Origin: Bradyrhizobium sp.
Lineage (GTDB): Bacteria > Pseudomonadota > Alphaproteobacteria > Rhizobiales > Xanthobacteraceae
Assembly: GCF_030693485.1 (NCBI RefSeq)
Contig: NZ_JAUYAN010000308.1
Coordinates: forward strand, 1-58,043
Length of the DNA stretch: 58,043 bases
Direction of reading: 5' to 3'
A program made the translations under genes and the position numbers. Position 1 is the first letter of the stretch; every line of letters starts with the position of its first letter. Positions 30,827 through 39,788 of the stretch are shown here, in pieces. The notes under the pieces were generated by a model. The model was not told where the DNA came from. It saw only the letters and a list, made by a program, of their open reading frames with translations, and did not search any database.

Positions 30827-32608
30827 ATGAAACTGGAAACGCTCTCAGTCGATTTTACGGACGAGCAGAAACGCTACCTCGAAGGATTCACGACGGGCCT
30901 GCAGATCAGCCGGGTCGGCCTCGGCGGCGCAGCCGCGGGTAAGGCTAATGCGGAGCCGAGCGGCCCGGAAGCGTCGCACATCAAGGCGCAGGACCGCACG
31001 CTTGCCTCGGGCAAGAAGCTCGTCGACCAGGAAAAGTGGAAGCGCGAGCAGCATCCGTTCGACGCCTATCCGCGGCTGAAGGAACAGGCGCTCGCCGATG
31101 CGCGTCCGTCGCCGGCGGACAATTTCCGCTGGCGCTATTACGGTTTGTTTTATGTCGGGCCGACGCAGGACTCCTATATGAGCCGGCTGCGGATTCCGAA
31201 CGGCATCATGAAGCACTGGCAGTTTTCCGGGCTGGCCGATCTGATCGAACCGCTGTGTGGCCCGTTCAGCAATGTCACCACTCGCGCCAACCTGCAGGTG
31301 CGCGAGATCCCGCCGACGCACGCAGTCATGCTGATCGAGGGCATTCAGGACCTCGGACTGTGCTCGCGTGGCTCCGGCGCCGACAACATTCGCAACGTCA
31401 CGGGCACGCCGACCGCCGGTATCGACCCGCAGGAATTGCTCGATACCCGCGAATACGCCCGCGATTGGCACTACCACATCCTCAACGACCGCTCGCTGAC
31501 CGGCCTGCCGCGCAAATTCAATGTCGCCTTCGACGGCGCCGGCAAGATCGCGGTGCTGGAAGACACCAACGACATCGCCTTTGCCGCGGTCGAGGTCAAA
31601 GACGGTTTCGACGTCGAGCCTGGCGTCTGGTTTAAGCTCGGCATCGGCGGCATCACCGGCCACAAGGATTTCGCCGCCGATACCGGCATCATCGTCAAGC
31701 CGGCCGATGCGACCAGGGTGTCGGACGCCATCGTTCGCGTCTTCATCGATCTCGGCGATCGCACCAACCGGCTGAAGGCGCGATTGAAATACGTCGTCGA
31801 CGGCATGGGCATGGAAAGATTCCTCGTATTGGTCGAGGAAAAGCTCGGCCATCCCTTCACCCGGGCGCCGCAGGAAGCCCTCGCGCCCCGTCCGGCGTTC
31901 GACCGCACCGCCCATATCGGCGTGCACCGGCAGAAGCAGGACGGCCTGAACTGGATCGGCGTCGCACTGCCCCTGGGCAAGGTGACCTGCGATCAAATGC
32001 GCGGCCTCGCCAAAATCGCGCAAGACCTCGGCGATGGCGATATCCGCCTCACGGTCTGGCAGAATCTGCTGATATCAGGCGTGTCCGACGACAAGGTGGC
32101 GCTGGCCACGGCCGCGATCGAGGCGATCGGCCTGGCGATCAAAACCTCGGAAATCCGCGCCGGGCTGATTGCCTGCACCGGCCGCGCCGGCTGCAAGTTC
32201 GGCAATGCCGACACCAAGCGCACCGCCGCCCGGATCGCGGACTGGTGCGATCCGCGGGTGCCGGTCGAGACCCCGATCAACATCCATCTCACCGGCTGTC
32301 ACCATTCCTGCGCGCAGCATTACATCAGCGACATCGGCATGGTCGGCGCGCGCATCGCGGTTGGCGACAGCGACGACACCGTCGATGGCTTCCATGTCTT
32401 CACCGGGGGCGGCTTCGGTCCGCAAGCCGAGATGGGGCAGGAGGTGTTTCATGACGTCACCGCGGAAGACGCACCTGTCTATGTCGAGCGGTTGCTGAAA
32501 GCCTACATCGCCCATCGCACCTCGCCGGACGAGACGTTCCTGAGCTTCGCGCGCCGCCATGACGGCGAGACGCTGCGCAAATTGGCCGATGCCGAGGTTT
32601 CGACATGA
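30827..32608 (+). CDS. nirA: Assimilatory siroheme nitrite reductase
   Basis: 593 residues from the ATG at 30827. Two repeated nitrite/sulfite reductase ferredoxin-like halves are present (SRLRIPNGIMKHWQFSGLADL and FDRTAHIGVHRQKQDGLNWIGVALPLGKVT). The [4Fe-4S]-siroheme cysteines are C450 and C456 (CTGRAGC) and C491 and C495 (CHHSC). The enzyme reduces nitrite to ammonium in the cytoplasm with six electrons. Its electron donor is probably the reductase encoded by the next gene, which overlaps its stop by four bases. Control by NasS-NasT through the leader is likely. A sulfite reductase role is possible in principle but the context favours nitrite. Confidence 0.9.
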   Translation: MKLETLSVDFTDEQKRYLEGFTTGLQISRVGLGGAAAGKANAEPSGPEASHIKAQDRTLASGKKLVDQEKWKREQHPFDAYPRLKEQALADARPSPADNFRWRYYGLFYVGPTQDSYMSRLRIPNGIMKHWQFSGLADLIEPLCGPFSNVTTRANLQVREIPPTHAVMLIEGIQDLGLCSRGSGADNIRNVTGTPTAGIDPQELLDTREYARDWHYHILNDRSLTGLPRKFNVAFDGAGKIAVLEDTNDIAFAAVEVKDGFDVEPGVWFKLGIGGITGHKDFAADTGIIVKPADATRVSDAIVRVFIDLGDRTNRLKARLKYVVDGMGMERFLVLVEEKLGHPFTRAPQEALAPRPAFDRTAHIGVHRQKQDGLNWIGVALPLGKVTCDQMRGLAKIAQDLGDGDIRLTVWQNLLISGVSDDKVALATAAIEAIGLAIKTSEIRAGLIACTGRAGCKFGNADTKRTAARIADWCDPRVPVETPINIHLTGCHHSCAQHYISDIGMVGARIAVGDSDDTVDGFHVFTGGGFGPQAEMGQEVFHDVTAEDAPVYVERLLKAYIAHRTSPDETFLSFARRHDGETLRKLADAEVST

Positions 32609-34212
32609 ACCAGATGACACCGCCCCCCAAGATCGAGATCATTCCCTCCAGCGCGCCGTATTCCGACGCGCAGCGCTCCTGGCTGAACGGCTTCTTTGCC
32701 GGGCTGTTGACGGATGGCGGTCCGACGCCGCTGTCGTCGGAGCAGGGCGCGTCCATGCTGCAAGGCCCGGCCGGCGATGGCGATGATGGCGAGGCGCCCT
32801 GGCACGACCAGACCATGCCGATATCGGATCGCATGAAGCTGGCCGAAGGCCGGCCGCTGCGCCGGCGCATGATGGCGGCGATGGCGCAGCAGGATTGCGG
32901 CCAATGCGGCTACAATTGCCACGACTATTCGGACGCGATCGCGAGCAAGGCCGAGCCGCGCCTCAATCTGTGCGTCCCCGGCGGCAAGGAAACCGCCCGA
33001 ATGCTGAAAGCGCTGAACGAGGAACTGGAAAAGGCGCCGGCGGCGTCCGGCCCGGCTGCAGTAGCGTCTGCCGCAGCGGAACCCGTAGTCACGGCGGAGC
33101 CGGGGCGGTCCCGCGACAATCCCGTCGCGGCCACCTTCCTGTCGCGCCGGCTGCTCAACAAGGCCGGATCGGAAAAGGAAACCTGGCATATCGATTTCGA
33201 CCTCTCGGGCGCCGGCCTCGACTATGTCGTCGGCGACAGCTTCGGCATCTTCGCCCGCAACGATCTCGGCCATGTCGACCAGATCATCGCCTTGCTGGGC
33301 GCCTCACACACCACCAAGGTGCGCGGCAAGACCCTGCGCGAAGTGCTGACCGATGAAGTCTCGCTGGCGCCGGCGCCGGACAGCCTGTTCGAACTGATTT
33401 CCTTCATCACCGGCGGCGCGCAGCGCGAGAAGGCGCGGGCGCTGGCCCAGGGCGAGGATCCCGATGGCGATGCCACCACGCTCGACGTGATGGCGGCGCT
33501 GCAGAAATTTTCAGGCGTGCGTCCGCATCCCGAGGCTTTCGTCGAGGCGCTGGAGCCGCTTCAGCCGCGGCTCTATTCGATTTCCTCGTCGCACAATGCG
33601 ACGCCCGGCAAACTGTCGCTGACGGTCGATTGCGTGCGCTACGTGATCGGCAAGCGCAAGCGCATCGGGCTCGCCTCCACCTTCCTCGCCGAGCGCATTA
33701 ATCCCGGCGACGAACTCAAGGTCTATGTGCAGAAGGCCCACGGCTTCGCGCTGCCGCAGGATCCAAAGGTGCCGATTATCATGATCGGGCCCGGCACTGG
33801 CATCGCACCGTTCCGCGCCTTCCTGCTCGACCGCAAGGCGACCGGTGCGCAGGGGAAGAACTGGCTGTTCTTCGGCCATCAACGCAGCGCATCCGATTTC
33901 TTCTATTCCGACGACTTGAATGCGATGAAAACCGCCGGCCTGCTGACGCGGCTGTCGCTGGTGTGGTCGCGCGACGGCGACAAGAAATTCTATGTGCAGG
34001 ACCGGATGCGCGAACTCGGCCGCGAAGTCTGGACCTGGCTGGCCGATGGCGCGAACATCTACATCTGCGGCGACGCCAAGCGGATGGCGAAGGATGTCGA
34101 GCGCGCGCTGGTCGATATCGTCGCGCAGTTCGGCGCGCGGTCGACCGACGAGGCGGTGCTGTTTGTCGCCGATCTCAAGAAGAAGGGCCGGTTCCAGCAG
34201 GACGTGTATTGA
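32605..34212 (+). CDS. FAD/NADPH reductase with N-terminal iron-sulfur motif (CysJ-like, electron donor to NirA)
   Basis: 535 residues. The C-terminal two-thirds match the flavoprotein of sulfite reductase: FAD-binding (LQPRLYSISSSHNATPGKLSLTV, RKRIGLASTFLAERINPGDELKVYVQ) and NADPH-binding (IIMIGPGTGIAPFRAFLLDRKATGAQGKNWLFFGHQ, IYICGDAKRMAKDVERAL, ending FQQDVY). The flavodoxin FMN domain of CysJ is absent. Instead the N-terminus holds a four-Cys motif C98-x2-C101-x3-C105-x17-C123 ending in PGG, typical of a small [4Fe-4S] domain. The first 35 residues (FNGFFAGLL-like WLNGFFAGLL) resemble those of other such reductases. Electron path would be NADPH, FAD, cluster, NirA. Translational coupling to nirA supports this. 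Confidence 0.85.
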   Translation: MNQMTPPPKIEIIPSSAPYSDAQRSWLNGFFAGLLTDGGPTPLSSEQGASMLQGPAGDGDDGEAPWHDQTMPISDRMKLAEGRPLRRRMMAAMAQQDCGQCGYNCHDYSDAIASKAEPRLNLCVPGGKETARMLKALNEELEKAPAASGPAAVASAAAEPVVTAEPGRSRDNPVAATFLSRRLLNKAGSEKETWHIDFDLSGAGLDYVVGDSFGIFARNDLGHVDQIIALLGASHTTKVRGKTLREVLTDEVSLAPAPDSLFELISFITGGAQREKARALAQGEDPDGDATTLDVMAALQKFSGVRPHPEAFVEALEPLQPRLYSISSSHNATPGKLSLTVDCVRYVIGKRKRIGLASTFLAERINPGDELKVYVQKAHGFALPQDPKVPIIMIGPGTGIAPFRAFLLDRKATGAQGKNWLFFGHQRSASDFFYSDDLNAMKTAGLLTRLSLVWSRDGDKKFYVQDRMRELGREVWTWLADGANIYICGDAKRMAKDVERALVDIVAQFGARSTDEAVLFVADLKKKGRFQQDVY

Positions 34213-34222
34213 AGCTGCGCCG

Positions 34223-34333
34223 CCGTCATCCTGAGGTGTGAGCCGTCTTCGGCTCGCCTCGAAGGATGGACACGAAGACGGTGCGCACGGCCATTCTTCA
34301 AGGCGCGCAAGTGCGCGCACCTCAGGATGACGG
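34223..34333. repeat. Palindromic intergenic repeat, 111 bp
   Basis: Perfect 16-base inverted ends, CCGTCATCCTGAGGTG (34223-34238) and CACCTCAGGATGACGG (34318-34333), enclose smaller stems such as GAGCCGTCTTCGGCTC and GTGCGCGCAAGTGCGCGCAC-like segments. This is a different family from the repeats at 11171 and 25787. It sits just after the nirA operon. Confidence 0.85.
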
Positions 34334-34504
34334 TCAGTTTGCTGAAAATCTTGGCGAATTATATTCTCGCCGGAATTCCCCTCGGAGAATTTTAGGCTGT
34401 AAAGCAACGCCATTTGGGCGCCGGCATCGCTATTTTCACGATCATCTTGCAAGCAGCGGCGAACAGCCCTTCATTACCGGGCCATGCTGCGTTGGAGATC
34501 GACC
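34334..34504. other. Intergenic sequence
   Basis: About 170 bases between the palindromic repeat and the small membrane-protein gene. The first half is A/T-rich (TTGGCGAATTATATTC region, 34350-34370), suggesting a promoter for the downstream small gene; no pair of promoter boxes is clear. Confidence 0.3.
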
Positions 34505-34657
34505 ATGCGCGAACTATCGGCAGAAACCTGCCTGCACCTTCACGCGCGTCAGCTTTCGCGACAGAGCGGAACCGGGTTTCATACCGCCGCGCTCTACGGC
34601 TCGCTGGCGCTGATCGCGGCCGTGGTGTTCGGCACGCTGTCGGTTCATCCGTTCTGA
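34505..34657 (+). CDS. Small single-pass membrane protein, 50 residues
   Basis: The frame starts at an ATG preceded by GGAG eight bases upstream and encodes a hydrophilic N-terminus (MRELSAETCLHLHARQLSRQ) and one membrane helix (about 28-45, AALYGSLALIAAVVFGTLSV), ending SVHPF. Clear start signal, coherent hydropathy and GC-rich third positions make it a likely real gene. Function unknown. A dispersed repeat begins five bases after its stop. Confidence 0.6.
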   Translation: MRELSAETCLHLHARQLSRQSGTGFHTAALYGSLALIAAVVFGTLSVHPF

Positions 34658-34661
34658 TTTT

Positions 34662-34756
34662 GTAGAGTGGACAAAGGCGCGTATGCGCCGTGCCCCCCCT
34701 TTTTTCGTTGACGCTACTGGCGCTGTGGTGGGCACGCGACGCTCTGCACACCCTAC
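34662..34756. repeat. Dispersed GTGG-CAAAGGCGCG repeat (copy 1), overlapping the pxpA stop codon
   Basis: Starts GTAGAGTGGACAAAGGCGCG and ends CACCCTAC (34749-34756), imperfect inverted ends. An internal GGCGCG/CGCC stem is followed by GTGCC. A second copy with the same core lies at 39173. The right end provides the TAG stop of pxpA (34753-34755), so the repeat abuts or replaced the original gene end. Confidence 0.75.
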
Positions 34757-35523
34757 GAATTCACCTTGAACGGCTTGACTTCGATCTTTGCCGCCTTCAA
34801 CGCCTGCCGGATGCTTTGCGCGATCTCGACCGCGCCGGGCGTATCGCCGTGAATACACACGGTGTCGGTGCGCATCTTGATCACCTTGCCGGTGACCGAA
34901 ACCACCGCGCCGTCCTGCACCATCCGCACCACGCGGTCGGCGATTTCCTTCGGGTCGTGCAATACCGCGCCGGGCTTGCGCCGTGACACCAGCGAGCCGT
35001 CGTCCTCATAGGCGCGGTCGGCGAACACCTCGTGCACCATCGGCAAATTGGCGGCTTCGCCGGCCTGCACCAGCTTTGAATTGGCGAGCACCACGAAAAC
35101 CAGGTTCGGATCGACCGCCCGGATGGCGGAGGCGATCGCCTTGGCCGTCATGTCGTCCTCGCAGGCGACATTGGACAGCGCGCCATGCGCCTTGACATGC
35201 GTCACCTTGTGGCCGGCCGCGGTCGCGATCGCCTGCAACGCGCCGATCTGGTAGGCGACCAGATTTTCGATCTCCGATGCCTTCATGCCGGGAACCGGCC
35301 GCCGGCCGAAGCCGTGCAGGTCGCGATAGCCCGGATGCGCGCCGATACTGACGCCACGCGCCTTCGCAAGGTCCACCGTTCTGCGCATGATGTCGGCATC
35401 GCCGGCATGGAAACCGCAGGCGATATTGACCGAGGTGGCCAGATCGATCATGGCGGCGTCATTGCCCATCTCCCATGCGCCGAATCCCTCGCCGAGATCG
35501 CAATTCAGATCGACTGTCTTCAT
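34753..35523 (-). CDS. pxpA: 5-oxoprolinase subunit PxpA (LamB/YcsF family)
   Basis: 256 residues from the ATG at 35523 ([26 protein letters not shown]), the standard opening of the family. Further motifs are [44 protein letters not shown] and [26 protein letters not shown]. With PxpB and PxpC it hydrolyses 5-oxo-L-proline (pyroglutamate), a spontaneous glutamine breakdown product, to glutamate using ATP. It is the last gene of pxpBCA, 19 bp after pxpC. Its stop lies in a dispersed repeat. Confidence 0.93.
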   Translation of the reverse strand: MKTVDLNCDLGEGFGAWEMGNDAAMIDLATSVNIACGFHAGDADIMRRTVDLAKARGVSIGAHPGYRDLHGFGRRPVPGMKASEIENLVAYQIGALQAIATAAGHKVTHVKAHGALSNVACEDDMTAKAIASAIRAVDPNLVFVVLANSKLVQAGEAANLPMVHEVFADRAYEDDGSLVSRRKPGAVLHDPKEIADRVVRMVQDGAVVSVTGKVIKMRTDTVCIHGDTPGAVEIAQSIRQALKAAKIEVKPFKVNS

Positions 35524-35542
35524 TTTGTTTGCTCGCGTTGTT

Positions 35543-36568
35543 TCAGGGGGACCACGTTCCGGCATCGACGGCGCTGACGGCGGCGCCGGCGACGTTGGCA
35601 TCTTGCAGCGCTTCGATGTTGAGATCAAAGTTTTCGATCGGCCTGACACGGTCGGGCAGGGTGCGCAGCAACTCCGCCCATTTTCCGAACTCGGCCTGCG
35701 CTTCTGCCATGCTGACGGCCTGGAACCGAAAAACCTTGCCGGCCGGTGTTTGCGCGAAGCGCCCGAGATCGGCTGAAATCACGGTAGCGATCTTGGGATA
35801 GCCGCCGCTGGTGCCGCGGTCCGGCATCAATACGATCGGCGCGCCGTTGCCGGGCACCTGGATGCTGCCGTTGACGGTGCCGTCGGAAACGATGTTGTGG
35901 CCGTGCAGATGCTTGATCACGGGACCTTCGAGCCGATAGCCCATGCGGTCGCTGGTGGCCGATATCTTCCACTCCGCGTCCAGAAACAGTCGCTTCTGGG
36001 CGTCATCGAATTCGTCGTCCTGCGGACCCAGCACCACACGGATCGGCGCGTCCGTCAGCGCGGGAAGCTCGATCCGCCGTTCGGCCGCGCCGGTAGCCGC
36101 CGCAGTCTGCAATTCGTCGCCGGCCTGCAGCGGGCGCGGATAGGGACTGCCGAGGCCGGCGCGGGCATTGACCGCGAGGCTGCCGAACATCGGCTCGCCC
36201 GCAATGCCGCCCTCGATCGCGAGGTAGCTGAACGAGCCGACACGCGCAAAACCCAGCGTCAGCGCCTCGCCGTCGGCGAGCGTCATCGAGCTATGGAATG
36301 CCGCGGCGCGCCCGGAGATGTCGGCATTGCGCGGCGCGCCGGCCAGGGCGACGCGAACCGCGCCGTCGCGCGCGGTGAAGGTAGCGCCAAACGGGCCGAT
36401 CTCGATCGCCGCCGCCAAGGGCACGTTGCCGACCAGAACGTTCGCCGCCGCCAGCGCGAGTCGGTCCATCGCGCCGCTCGGCGTCAGCCCGTAACGCTGG
36501 GCGCCGTGTCGTCCGCCGTCCTGCACCGAACTCGCGGGACCAATCGCTGAAATCACGAGTCTGGTCAT
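35543..36568 (-). CDS. pxpC: 5-oxoprolinase subunit PxpC
   Basis: 341 residues. The family opening [40 protein letters not shown], the central LAIEGGIAG, and [11 protein letters not shown] and [19 protein letters not shown] motifs are those of the biotin-dependent carboxyltransferase-like KipA/PxpC family. It is the ATP-dependent 5-oxoprolinase partner of PxpB. Its start overlaps the pxpB stop by four bases, so the two subunits, fused in some bacteria, are translationally coupled here. Confidence 0.93.
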   Translation of the reverse strand: MTRLVISAIGPASSVQDGGRHGAQRYGLTPSGAMDRLALAAANVLVGNVPLAAAIEIGPFGATFTARDGAVRVALAGAPRNADISGRAAAFHSSMTLADGEALTLGFARVGSFSYLAIEGGIAGEPMFGSLAVNARAGLGSPYPRPLQAGDELQTAAATGAAERRIELPALTDAPIRVVLGPQDDEFDDAQKRLFLDAEWKISATSDRMGYRLEGPVIKHLHGHNIVSDGTVNGSIQVPGNGAPIVLMPDRGTSGGYPKIATVISADLGRFAQTPAGKVFRFQAVSMAEAQAEFGKWAELLRTLPDRVRPIENFDLNIEALQDANVAGAAVSAVDAGTWSP

Positions 36569-37296
36569 GCGGCGATCAATTCGGCGACGATCTCGCCATG
36601 CTCGGCGGCGCGGTCCTGTTCCGTGAAGGTCTTCTTATCGATTGCGGCAAAAGAGACGGCGTCCCCTGGTTCGAGCAGGAAGGTGGGATCGCGATGCAAC
36701 TGATAGGTGCGGACCGGAGTCCGTCCCAGCAGATGCCAGCCGCTCGGGCCCGCGAGACACTGCACGCCGGTCTGCACGCCGCCGATCGAGATCGTGCCGG
36801 CCGGCGTCAGCAGCCGCGGATTTTGCCGCCGCGACAGGTGCAGCGATTTGTCCAGGCCGCTTAAATAGGACCATCCCGGCGTAAATCCGATCATGGCGAC
36901 CCGGTAATCACCAGCGACATGCCGCGCCACGATATCGTCCGGCGTGGTGCTCAGCGTCCGGGCGACGTCCTCGAGGTCGATGCCGTGCTCGCCACCATAG
37001 ACCACGGGGATGCGCCAGCGCCGTGTCGTCGTGAACGGCGGAACCGGCAGCTGAGCCAGCGCCAGCAGCTGCGCGCTCAGGGCGTCGAAACCGATCTGCA
37101 GGGGATCGTAATGCACCAGCAGGGACCGATAGGTCGGTACCGCCTCGGTCACGCCGGCAATGGTCTGGCGCGCGATCGTGCGATCGAGCGCCAACACGCG
37201 CTGGTTGGCCATGTCGTCGATGTTGCGGCTGAATTCCACCGTGATGGCGCTGTCGCCACTAGGCAAAAGGCGGGGCGGGGGCAGTTTCGCGGACAT
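36565..37296 (-). CDS. pxpB: 5-oxoprolinase subunit PxpB
   Basis: 243 residues. RLLPSGDSAITVEFSRNIDDMANQRVLALDRTI, VPTYRSLLVHYDP, IPVVYGGEHGIDLEDVA, MIGFTPGWSYLSGLDKSLHLSRRQNPRLLTPAGTISIGGVQTGVQ and the closing TYQLHRDPTFLLEPGDAVSF identify the KipI/allophanate hydrolase subunit 1 family. First gene of the pxpBCA operon. The preceding 226 bp to the divergent RraA-like gene should hold the promoter; no operator was seen. Confidence 0.93.
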   Translation of the reverse strand: MSAKLPPPRLLPSGDSAITVEFSRNIDDMANQRVLALDRTIARQTIAGVTEAVPTYRSLLVHYDPLQIGFDALSAQLLALAQLPVPPFTTTRRWRIPVVYGGEHGIDLEDVARTLSTTPDDIVARHVAGDYRVAMIGFTPGWSYLSGLDKSLHLSRRQNPRLLTPAGTISIGGVQTGVQCLAGPSGWHLLGRTPVRTYQLHRDPTFLLEPGDAVSFAAIDKKTFTEQDRAAEHGEIVAELIAA

Positions 37297-37522
37297 GGCC
37301 TCATGACTCTTCGGCGGATGTCGTGCTGTAGCGCGTTTTGCGCCGGAGTGGAATTCGCTTCGTGCAAATCAACCTGCAAGTTCAATAAATTAATCCGCAT
37401 ACCCATGATAACAGGTGATGATCGCCGGGCGCGGTGCAGCTTCATCGCCAAGGCCACTTGACGCGATGGCCGTGCCCCGCAAGATGCGCGCCCCATCCAT
37501 CCCGACCGGAGCCGATTTTGCG

Positions 37523-38221
37523 ATGTCCCTGACCCCTGAAGCGATCGCGACCCTGTCGCGCGTCTCCACCGCCACCATCACCACGGTTCTGCTCAAGAAG
37601 GGCCTGCGAAACGTCTGGATGCGGGGCTCACGACCGTTGCGGCCGGGCCAGCCCCGGCTGGTCGGCCCGGCCTTCACGCTGCGTTTCGTCCCGGCCCGCG
37701 AGGATCTGGCGACGCCGGAATCCTGGTCGTCGCCGATCTCGACCCGGACCGCGATCGAGGCTATGCCCGAAGGCTGCATCGCCGTGGTCGACGCCATGGG
37801 CGTCACCGACGCCGGCATCTTCGGCGATATCCTGTGCGCCCGCATGGCCAAGCGCGGTGTGGCGGCGCTGGTGACCGACGGCGTGGTGCGCGATCTTGAG
37901 GGCGTGCTTGGCACCGGCCTGCCAGTGTGGTGCGACGGGTTTGCCGCACCGCCCTCGGTCGCCGGGCTGACGTTCGTGGGCTGGGGCGAGCCGATCGGCT
38001 GCGGCGGGGTCGCGATCTTCCCGAATGACATCATCGTCGCCGACCAGGACGGCGCCGTGGTGATCCCGGCGGCATTCCTCGACCTCATTCTGGCCGAAGG
38101 CGCCGAGCAGGAGCGCATGGAAGCCTGGATCGTCGATCAGGTGAATGCCGGCGCGGTATTGCCGGGTCTCTATCCCATGAACGCCGAAACCAAGGCGCGC
38201 TACGCCGCCTCGAAGAAATGA
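37523..38221 (+). CDS. RraA / HMG-aldolase-like protein
   Basis: 232 residues from the ATG at 37523 (MSLTPEAIATLSRVSTATITTVLLKKGLRNVWMRG), matching the usual length in this family. The core (GPAFTLRFVPAREDL, VVDAMGVTDAGIFGDILCARMAKRGVAALVTDGVVRDLEGV, GVAIFPNDIIVADQDGAVVIP) is that of RraA-fold proteins, which include both RNase E activity regulators and class II pyruvate aldolases such as HMG/CHA aldolase. The retained metal-site-like residues (GD.x(20).R.D pattern in DAGIFGDILCARMAKRGVAALVTDGVVRD) favour an aldolase or decarboxylase role over RNase regulation. It is followed by a cupin gene on the same strand. Confidence 0.8.
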   Translation: MSLTPEAIATLSRVSTATITTVLLKKGLRNVWMRGSRPLRPGQPRLVGPAFTLRFVPAREDLATPESWSSPISTRTAIEAMPEGCIAVVDAMGVTDAGIFGDILCARMAKRGVAALVTDGVVRDLEGVLGTGLPVWCDGFAAPPSVAGLTFVGWGEPIGCGGVAIFPNDIIVADQDGAVVIPAAFLDLILAEGAEQERMEAWIVDQVNAGAVLPGLYPMNAETKARYAASKK

Positions 38222-38262
38222 CCAGGGCGCAACGATAAGGCGTCGGTAACAAGGAGGACACC

Positions 38263-38670
38263 ATGGATATCCATCTCGCGGGATCGCGGCCCACACGCCG
38301 CGCGCCAAAAGAGTATTTCACCGGCACGGTCTGGCAAGATCCGATCATTGCCACCGAGGCCCCGGCGCGGCTTGCTTCGAACCGCGTTGCCTTCGAGCCC
38401 GGCGCGCGCACCAATTGGCATACGCATCCACTGGGACAGACGCTCTATGTCCTCTCGGGGGTCGGCCGGGTCCAGACCAAGGGCGGCCCGATTTATGAGA
38501 TACGTCCCGGCGATGTGGTATGGATTCCCGCCGGCGAAAAGCATTGGCATGGCGCCTCGTCAACCAATGGCATGACGCACGTCGCGATGCAGGAAGCGCT
38601 GGACGGAAGTTTCGTCAACTGGATGGAGCCGGTAACCGACGAGGAATATGCGGCGAAACCTGGCGGATGA
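38263..38670 (+). CDS. Cupin-domain protein, mandelonitrile lyase-like
   Basis: 135 residues with an excellent ribosome binding site (AAGGAGG seven bases before ATG). Both cupin motifs are present: metal ligands in RTNWHTHPLGQTLYVLSGVGRVQ and in GDVVWIPAGEKHWHGASSTNGMTHVAMQE. The sequence resembles the manganese cupins that include bacterial (R)-hydroxynitrile lyases, but that activity is a side property of some members and should not be assumed. It lies 41 bp after the RraA-like gene and may share its transcript. Confidence 0.8.
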   Translation: MDIHLAGSRPTRRAPKEYFTGTVWQDPIIATEAPARLASNRVAFEPGARTNWHTHPLGQTLYVLSGVGRVQTKGGPIYEIRPGDVVWIPAGEKHWHGASSTNGMTHVAMQEALDGSFVNWMEPVTDEEYAAKPGG

Positions 38671-38705
38671 TTCTGCACATTTGCAAGAGTACAGGCGGTG
38701 TATCG

Positions 38706-39176
38706 GTGATCCGGCTCCGTAATGTGCTGCAGAATGAGCTTTCGAGCTTAAGCGGATTATGCCTCCGCTCGAAGGCCCATTGGGGATACGACGCCGAATT
38801 CCTGGCGGCTTGCCGGACTGAATTGACGATTGAGTTCCACGAGCTTCTTACCACCAGCCTTCAGGTGGCGGAACGTGATGCAACGGTAGTTGGCCTCGCT
38901 CAAATCAAGGTCATGGGTGCGAACGCAGACCTTCTCAAGCTATTTGTTGAACCTGCCATGCTGGGTGCGGGAATTGGTCGCCTTCTGTTCGAATGGGCAA
39001 CGGCGAAGGCGCACGAACTCGGCGCAACCAGGATGATGATCGAGGCCGATCCCGGCGCGGTCCCGTTCTACGAACGAATGGGCGCGCTTCATGTGGGGTC
39101 CGTTCCGTCCCAATCGATCCCGGACCGGTCGCTGCCGCGTTTGCTGATGAGAATTGGATCAACGGCAAATGCGTAA
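38706..39176 (+). CDS. GNAT family N-acetyltransferase
   Basis: 156 residues from a GTG at 38706 (VIRLRNVLQNE), where the first GNAT strand begins and AGGCGG stands a suitable distance upstream; an ATG at 38667 overlapping the cupin stop is the alternative. The acetyl-CoA loop is ADLLKLFVEPAMLGAGIGRLLFEWATAKAHELGATRMMIEADPGAVPFYERMGA, the complete C-terminal GNAT core. The substrate is unknown. The stop codon lies at the edge of a dispersed repeat. Confidence 0.82.
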   Translation: MIRLRNVLQNELSSLSGLCLRSKAHWGYDAEFLAACRTELTIEFHELLTTSLQVAERDATVVGLAQIKVMGANADLLKLFVEPAMLGAGIGRLLFEWATAKAHELGATRMMIEADPGAVPFYERMGALHVGSVPSQSIPDRSLPRLLMRIGSTANA

Positions 39177-39264
39177 GGTGGGCAAAGGCGCGCCTTCGCG
39201 CCGTGCCGATCTTCGAACGTGGTGAGCCTGCGAAAGGAATGGTGGGCGCGTGCGCCCGCCCTGC
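39173..39264. repeat. Dispersed GTGG-CAAAGGCGCG repeat (copy 2), overlapping the acetyltransferase stop
   Basis: Starts GTAAGGTGGGCAAAGGCGCG, then an 8-bp-type GGCGCG/CGCGCC stem and GTGCC, as in the copy at 34662. The TAA of the GNAT gene (39174-39176) is its first bases. The right end (GTGGGCGCGTGCGCCCGCC) has a second small stem but degenerate outer bases. Confidence 0.7.
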
Positions 39265-39271
39265 AATTTCC

Positions 39272-39631
39272 TCAAATCCGCTGCGCGGTCCAGGTGCCCG
39301 AGCACATGGCGCCTCGCCAGGTGCCCGATCCCGATGTCGCGGTGAGGCGGCCCGAGCCGACGGCCCGCTTCATGCCGCTGCTCAGCGTGACACTGATGGT
39401 GCCGGCTTCTGCGACGCGGCCCGAGGCGGTGACGGCGAAATCGTTGGAAGCCACCTGACCATTGTTGATGCCGATCGAGACACTCGTCCCGCTCGGGCAC
39501 GCCACGTTGCCCGAGGCGATCTGCACGTTCCAGGCCCCGTCAAACGTCGCAGCTGCGGCGGGCGTGGCGATCGCGATGCCCGCGAGCAGCAGGATGCGGC
39601 TGGCGATGTGTATCTTGCGAAATGATTCCAT
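39272..39631 (-). CDS. Small exported protein of unknown function
   Basis: 119 residues from the ATG at 39631 (MESFRKIHIASRILLLAGIAIATPAAAATFDGAW). A signal peptide ends at AAAA (about 25-27). The mature part is a compact beta-rich domain, Gly/Ser/Thr-rich, with two cysteines (NVACPSGTSVSIGINNGQ and RGAMCSGTWTAQRI) likely forming one disulfide. The pattern FDGAWNVQI...GTWRG...CSGTWTA resembles small periplasmic beta-barrel proteins of Bradyrhizobiaceae without assigned role. Confidence 0.75.
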   Translation of the reverse strand: MESFRKIHIASRILLLAGIAIATPAAAATFDGAWNVQIASGNVACPSGTSVSIGINNGQVASNDFAVTASGRVAEAGTISVTLSSGMKRAVGSGRLTATSGSGTWRGAMCSGTWTAQRI

Positions 39632-39788
39632 GGCGCTTCTCCCCTTGATGACGGGAGCATGGTCGCATATCCGCACGGAGCGGAATGTGATGGGAATCAC
39701 GCCGACAGAAAACGCATGTTTTGGCGTCATCCACGACGCCGCGAGGCCCACCATTTCGGCCGGCCCGACACCGATGGAGTTGAATGGC

